DNA of 64,000 nt from Trematomus loennbergii (lineage: Eukaryota > Chordata > Actinopteri > Perciformes > Nototheniidae). The stretch is from positions 23,497,303-23,561,302 of the forward strand of contig JAAOOA010000002.1 of the NCBI GenBank assembly GCA_012861695.1. Reading direction: 5' to 3'. The notes beneath the pieces are model-generated. The model searched no databases. It saw only the letters and a program-made list of their open reading frames with translations, and was not told the origin of the DNA. The position numbers and the translations under genes were made by a program. The first letter of the stretch is position 1; each line of letters opens with the position of its first letter. This document shows, piece after piece, positions 24,201 through 32,300 of the stretch.

Positions 24201-27200
24201 TCATTTTGCTAAAATACAGGGAAGAAGCAATGTTGGTTAACAGGTCAAATTTACAGCATCTATCATGGCACAAAGTAAGTTTGAAGTTGGCCTAGATATG
24301 CAACGGTTGAGTCATTTTTGAAGTGACTCAAATGAAAACCACACTACGGGGTAGAATTATGTCCTGAATCTCACTTTCACCTGCTTGCTTTCTCTGGTGC
24401 TCACACGTTTCAATGGCTTTTGGGATGACATGCTTGCACTTAAAAGGAGGCTCAAACCACAACGGAAAAGACAAATCTAACTTGGTGTCTAACATGTTGC
24501 ACTGCGTTCCAGCTCCCTGAGTGAACAGTACAACGCTATGGTAGTTGATCTTACATAGACAGCTCTAAAGACAGCTAGAGTAAAAAAGAAAGGAAAGAAA
24601 AAAATGCCTATATTCTTACTCTAGAGCAGTCTTATGAGGTTTCCACTCGCGAGGCCAAACATGTAAGGCTTGTGGCTTACCACCAGAGGTAAGGAAACAC
24701 TGTTGCCTAAATGTAAAGGGTTTATCCTATGTACAGTGAGAAACTTGGATGGATGTAAAAACTAAGAATTGGTTATACTTAAATGTGTCTCAGCTTTGAC
24801 AACCTCTAAAAGCATCTACACTTAACTGTTACTTTGATTACTATCCTAACATTACCCCAACGGTTTATTTCCCAAGAAATTGAGAGGACATTGTTCATTA
24901 GTTCTAGATTTTTTCAAACGGAAGGAAATGACTGGCCTGTTAGTTACGTTCACTTAAAGGGCATCACCAAAGACATGAGGAGTCATGCTTCAGTCACCAA
25001 GAATGTCTATACCAAATGTCATTCAGTCCATTCCTCAAATAATTGGCCAGATATTATACTTTATTATACTATATTTTGACAGTTTGACCTTTTATGAATC
25101 ACTCATGTCACATTTTTTCCACTGAAACACATGGGGTTTAAAGATTTCCTCATAAACGTATCTCTGTGTGAATGGTATCTTATCACCTCAGTGGAATAAA
25201 ATATGTTTAAAAAAACACCAACAAAGCCTAATCGCCCATCTGTCTGGTCCTAGGATCTAATCGTGTGTCAATAGGCATGTGAGAATCTCACATGGCAGAT
25301 TTAACAGGATGTGTAATCAATGAAGTGCCATGTTCTTGCACAACCAACACATACTATACTCCAGAAACAAATGTAAGCAAATACAACATGAGTTGCACTT
25401 GACATTTCACTTTCTAAAGTAATACCTAATTTTGATGATGGTGGGGGAACATTTTTTATAAAACTGTAAAAGTGGTATGTACAGTGACTCCATCGTTCTT
25501 CTCATACTTTAGTAAAGCTTTGAAATATGCAACAGAGAAACCACTGGAGGATGATTCAAATCTTTAGTATGCTGATCCTTCTTGCAATCAGTGTGTGTTT
25601 AAGAGTGGAGGTGAGCATGTCATTTCATCATCTTTATTTATAGAAGCGTGTGGGGATGCAGTGGAGGTCTCGTTGGCCCAGTTTGTAGAGCAGCTGCTAT
25701 CCAAAGTGTAGTCCATGCAAGTGTGTGCACATGCAAACTGATTTGTACCAGCTACAACTTACACACATTGTAATGTGAATAATTGATTCTTAAATGTGTC
25801 TGAAACACACTCACTTTGGAATCTAATTAATACATATTAAAAACCAATAATGTGTGCTACAAAGCTGCCTCTTTCATCTGTTGTACATAAACAAACAACA
25901 ATAACAGACAGTCCATACTGCTGTTTATACTGGCAGGCAATACTGAAGTCAGCATCCACTACTCCTCATCTCCTTAGGCCTCTCTCTCCTCTTCCCCTCT
26001 CCGCAATATACTACCAGCATCCCCTCCTCTCCGAGCAAGCTTCTGCTCTTGGTTGGTTTTGTTGCAGAGCGGAGGGGGGCGGAGTACCAATGGCCAGCTC
26101 TGACTCGCTGTAATAGTGCGAGTAACCGTCAATGACATCACAGCATGTATTGAGCTAGCTGCACAGGTCCGTGTGCACACACACACACACTGATACATGC
26201 GCACATGTACCTCCTGAATCTGTCAACTACACGTGCCACACGGTTGGAGGAAGAAAAAAACCTGCATACCCTGCGCGTGAACTGCACAGCAAGATGTAAA
26301 CAAGCAGAACATAGGAGTGAGGATGCGGGGGAGGGGAGCACAGTCGAGGCAAACATGAGTGAAAAAAGGAGGAGGAGGGTGAAGAGGAGAGGAGGAAAAG
26401 AGACAAGGAAGCAGCATCTTGACCACATGCACCATCAACAACAGAGGAAGCGCAGTCGTCTCCTGGGAGCATTGAGGATGAAAGGGGTTTGGGGTTTCAA
26501 CGGTTTCAACATGCTCATGCAGAAGCTTGCCAAATCCCAATCTAAACAGGCCTCCCACACACTACAAGCCTCCTCTTTCCTTCCCTGCCATGCTCCCAAA
26601 CACATATTCAGTCAGTCACTCATTGCTTGCTTGCGCGCTTCCATCCCGCCCACTGGCTGCTGAGCACAGAGCAGCAGCGTGTGAAACACCAGGGTCACCA
26701 TGAGCTCAGTAGTAGGGCAGACACAGGGAGGGAACTTTAAGAAGTAAACAAACACTGTAGTACACTAGCAAGGTAAGGTTCATGTACTTCTTTTTCCTTG
26801 CGGGTTAAAAAGGTTACTGAAGGACCACAGTTTCTCTTTGCTCCTTTCTATTTTTGCAAAAATTGTTCAAGTGGTTCATAATTTGCTGGCTTTTGCTGTC
26901 AGTCTCAGCATGAGACCCTGAGCTGTTTCACCTCCTGCTGATTTGTCCCATCTCATGTTACTGATCAATGTAAAAAATACTTTATTTAAATCACTAAAAG
27001 ATGAATTGAAGTAAACCGATCTGAGTCATTGTGGAAGCCACATTAGCACATGATGCAGAAGTCAGGGACTGTCCCAGAAGGTTTGAGACGGATGTGAATC
27101 TATATAATGTTTCACAGCCTTTTCTCACTTGAGAAAGCTAACAGGACTTTTACTGTCTTTCAAGATAACATTTAGGAGAAATCAAACTGGTTATTGGCAA

Positions 27201-29275
27201 ATCGTTTTTCCAGATTCAGGATTATTATGGTATAATCCTTGCTTTAACCCAGGGTGTCAAACTCAAGGTCCGGGGGCCAAATCCGGCCCGTGACTTAACT
27301 TCATGCGGCCCCACAAGAGCTTGCAAAGAATATAATATGTTTATTATACAGTTACATGCCGATTTACAGAAGCAAGTTGCCCATGAACTACATGTCCCAC
27401 AATGCATCTCAAATATGCCTTTTTCTTAGAATTTGACATTTTTTCAAAATTTGACTTTTTCTTAGAATTTTTCTTTTCTTTTTGAATCATTTTGTGACAT
27501 GCGCACTGAAGAGAGTTGCAATTATTTGCCCTAGACTACTGCTTTCAGACGTAGTTCATTATGAAGTTATTCCCTTATCCGATAATAATCCAATGCAGAG
27601 GCAATAATGTAATATAATACATTATTTTATATATATTAAATATTTATATATGTATTTTTATATATCTTAAAGTTACAACCGGCCCTTTGAGTGCAACCTT
27701 AATGCTGATGTGGCCCTCGATGAAGTTGAGTTTGACACCCCTGCTTTAACCTAAGAGTTACTTTTTGTTTAACAAGTTGTTTTCTGAAATGCAACTTCAT
27801 TTTTAATTACGGAATATAAGACTTTGATTGATTAAGACTCATTTACAGTAACAATCACAGTTAGTCTTCATAAGAAAAGGTATGTGCACACAGCCCTAAC
27901 ATGCAGATGCTCATGGAGTCAGAGGATTAAAAACTAACCAAATACAGAAGCAGATAAAACCAAGTTTATAAACCAAAAAGAAAACTCTTATCATAATCAG
28001 CCGACCATGTCCGCTGCAATACTATTGCAGCTAATTAGCAATACCTTACTACAGTACATTCACTGGCAACATTAAGAACAGTTTTATTACATTTAACTTT
28101 CATGCATTTCCATCTCTCTAGTGCTCCAGGAAAATATTTATAATCCGTAAAGAGATGCATTTTCTTGTGATAAGAATTAGGGGTTTGTACACAAACATAA
28201 CTGTATGGAAACGAGGTTAGGGCCAACATAAATGACTGTACAAGACACGATGTAATGAAATTGTTTGAGTTTGATTGGAAACCCAGGCCCAGCAGTTACT
28301 GTATGCGACACCTGCCTCACCCACAACCAAACTGCCTCACACACCCCAAGCCTCATATCCCCCCTTGTAAACGGTGTGATCCACTTTTTTTAAAGTTTAC
28401 ATTTATGAATCAACATCCCAATTATACTATAATAGAATAAAGAACAAACCATTAATGCATAAATCTTAGTAAAGAAAGTTACCTTTTTACGCAAACAGAA
28501 CAGTGTTCTGCATTTTCATTAACATTCACCAGAACATTAAAACATAACACAAAATGAACTATTGTGATGAAATCTTATATTACAGTATAACAATAAAAAG
28601 GGCTAAATTGATTTAAAATGTTGAGGTTTTTCTACTTTGAGACAGGTTAACAACAAAACAGGAGGAGGAAAGGGTTGAGGTGAATGTGACTCAGACAGAG
28701 TGGAGGGATGTAAGGGAACACATCTTAAGAATCCTTTGTAGTCTGAAAACAACATTTTCCGTACACATTCCTGAAAGATTTCCTCTTGGATTCAGCGTAC
28801 ACACCGATGCATCATCCCTTCCTGTAATGTAAATTGGCGATGAGCAAATACTCCTATATGACCCTCTGATGACACATTTCTAAGAAAGGCCACAGAGGAC
28901 TTCCAAGAATTCCTCTAACTAGATACAACTATACAAATAAGCAAATATGAGTAATGCCAAAAGGCATGTGTGTGAAAGACACTTCTCAGAACATCTTGTT
29001 TCCTTTACCAGATGAAACAAACAGTTGCACTGCTTTGTGAGCCCTGTCAGCCCTGTCAGCCCCAAGCAAAAGGTGGACATTTGTTTTTTCAAGTGTCCAA
29101 ACAGTAAGTGTAACATTTTCACATTTGCTCAACAGCACACAGACCAAAACAAACACCCTCCAAGGCAAGATGACTCCTCTTGCTACACCTCGCACCTTAG
29201 GACAGTCAACGGACAAAGACAAACAGACTGATTGGCACGTGCACACGGTTTCTCTCTAGTTCTCACGCACGGAGA

Positions 29276-29308
<33 letters not shown>

Positions 29309-29325
29309 CACACACACACACACAC

Positions 29326-29371
<46 letters not shown>

Positions 29372-32300
29372 ACACACACACACACACACTAACAAACAAA
29401 TACACTAACACAGGCTGGCAGAAATACACAACTCCTCCTACCCACCCATGCAAGCAGCTTGAATTGAAGTTCTAATCAAACTAAAGACAAAGAAGACACG
29501 CCTACTCCTGAGTGCAAAAAGGGGTATAAAGTCTGAGGGACACCCCTACCCCTACCCCTACACCTTACACACACACACACACACACACAAAGAGTAAGAA
29601 AGACAACACAATTGCCGCCTTTCTCCCAGTCAGGCAACTCCTAAAGCATTCTGCTGTTGCCGAATAAAGCCATGGATGGGAGGGTCTGTGACTAATTCTC
29701 CTCCCAGCGTTGTCCCGTTGGAAAGAGGGGGGGTCGCCCCACACTCTTTGATATCCCTGCCTGTGCTCTTTCAGCCGCCCGCACTTTGTGAGAGCTAGAA
29801 TAAAAGCAGACACAAAGCTTCCTGCTCCAATCCACACGCTGTCTCGGGGATGGGTAAGCGGGTGGGGGGGAAAAGGATGAGGGGGGTTCCATTTAAATAG
29901 GCCAAACACCTGCTGGACTGAAGCCCCTTCCACTCAAACACACTATTTCTCTCAAACCAGTGAGGCACAGAGATGATTGGGTTTAAACATCTATTCAGCA
30001 GCACTTTTGTATGAGCGATTAAACATTGGTAATAATCTGTGAGTGGAATACATGCAGCAGAAGGCATGATTTAATGGACCAAGAACAAAAAGGGAAAATG
30101 AGGCAAACTCTGATGAGGTGGACAGTGAGTGGGAGTTGAGGTTTTGATGGTAGGGGTGATAAGGTCACATTTACAAAAAAAATCTACATGGACTTCACGC
30201 AGCACCAAAAAAAAGCAACGCCAATTTGGCCGGATCAAGAAAATTAATTCCCTACACACATACAAAAGCTAACAAATGCCTTCATTTAGACAGCTACAGC
30301 CGACAAGCACCCCTTTGAGCCACCCCAATAGGCTTAGTAATCCATTCCAAAGTGGCAGCTGTCAGAAGAAAAGTTGCTCTGCCTCTCAGACGGGGTTGCG
30401 TTTGTCTGAAGTGGATTTGGGTCTTTCTTCCTGCATGGAAGAAGGAGGGGTGGCCAAGTGTCCGGCTGGCGCTCTGTTCAGGGTCGCCCTGTGGGCTCAG
30501 CAGGCTGCAGTGAGCCTGAACAATCCTGCTCTGCTCTGGCCAGACAGACACCACACTGCCCATCAATAAAATCACCATGCTGTGTCTGCAACTCCCATAG
30601 GTTTCAGGTTCCAAGGGGATTCAATGGCCCAGTCTGTCTCCTTACATCCAAAATACTGCTTAACTCTCATTCACTGCAGGATGGGAAGGCAGGACTCTTT
30701 AGAAACTTAAAAAGCAATTCATTAAACAGGTGATGTTTCACGTAACATTAATGTTTCTCTGAAATATCATGGGACGTAAAGCACACATGCATGTAAAAAA
30801 TCAAGGAAATCCACGTGTCTGAAATGTGTATATCATTGTAGTTGCACTGGATTGTAATGTCTTTGTGTACACACATTCCAAATACTGTTAATCTCACTCA
30901 TTTTCAGTCTTTCAAATAAGTTTATTTAACACACAATTGATATTTTAAGTAAAACGTATGTAAACTAAATCAACATGCTGTGTCCACAATCTGCATGCTC
31001 CTATATAATACAAGTTCCATGGATGTATTGGTCCAGTCTGCCTACACACATCCAAATACGGATATATTGTCTTTATTGACATAGTTACCTAAGAAGTGAT
31101 TTGCTCACATATATTATATTTTATAACAAATAAATCATGTTTATATTGCATAGTGCAAAATATTATTTTATAATACATCCAAAATATATGTAAATATTCT
31201 GCTGCCAAGCTATAAAATGACTTATTATATTCTCATTATAATTATTCAAAAATATATGCACACACGTTTTCTAAAGTTTAGAATAAGAAACGGAATATCT
31301 AACTAGAAAGCATGTAAATACTGCTGTGCTACAACCAAATAAGCCGTCTGTGGAGCAGTGGAGCTACTGGTAAACATCCCCACACAGTGTACTCCCACTG
31401 CAATGAACGCATGCTGCTCATCATGGAAGAGGAAGATGGTAGTTCGCTAAGGCGAACACACCCCCACATCACACGGCCCGTCAAGAAGGGGCTCGTTGTT
31501 ATTGTAGGCAGCCCTGCATGCGCTCTGTCACTAGAAAGTCTCGTTTCTCTAATAAAAACGAGACGAATCACACACCAAACCCTGCCGATACACTCTTAGT
31601 AAGGCATTGCAACACAGCGGAGAGTGATTTTGAGATGTGGCTGTGTATCAGACGGCTTCTCCAAGCATGATAAAAACCGATATTATTTTGGTAATAGCTC
31701 CGTACTGGCTGTGTAGAGAAGGGGAAAAATGTCCACCTCCCATTTTCCTATGCATCAGCAATAGCCCCGATGGCTAGCGTGGCGGAGTGCGTAGCATGGT
31801 AGCTGTCCTAGCTTAACACCAAACAGCAATGGTAATTATTTAGTTTTGTGCATGATATCCGCCAACTTTGGCTAAGATGTATTAACCCGATAGGTAGCAT
31901 AATGCTGACCGGAGGTAAACACAACAACCTCCCGAGCAAACATGCAACTTTAACACCGCTTACGACATGATAATAATGGTGTAGTATTAGCTGTTAGTAG
32001 ACAGCTAGCCTGCGAGCTAACCAATCAGCCATGTTAGCCAAGCACCGCTATAAGGTTGACACCTCAATGCAAACAGCCAGCATTCGAGGTCTTGTTGTAA
32101 ATATTAAGATTTTTTTTGGGCAAAAATGCCCTATATGAAAACCCTAACAAGTAAAGTGGTTAATTAAAAACCCTTTCAGGGGTTAGGTTGCAGACAGACG
32201 CTAAGTTCACGTTAGCTTGTTACAAACCACAATTGTGGACCTCCTTAAAGTTGACATCTCTTGTTTTCAAACACATTACAGGTTATCTTGAAGGACCCGT

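Noticed and set aside
25658..25720. tRNA gene
   Set aside because: Only an A-box-like segment; no B box or cloverleaf could be drawn.
26205..26663. 152-codon plus-strand frame in kmt2a intron 1
   Set aside because: No homology recognised, basic low-complexity composition, no splice or promoter support, and antisense to the gene.
29183..29453. Cys/Val-rich minus-strand frames
   Set aside because: They are translations of the CA microsatellite.
29545..29568. CCCTA-type run as interstitial telomere
   Set aside because: Only three units of CCCCTA, not TTAGGG; too short to mean anything.
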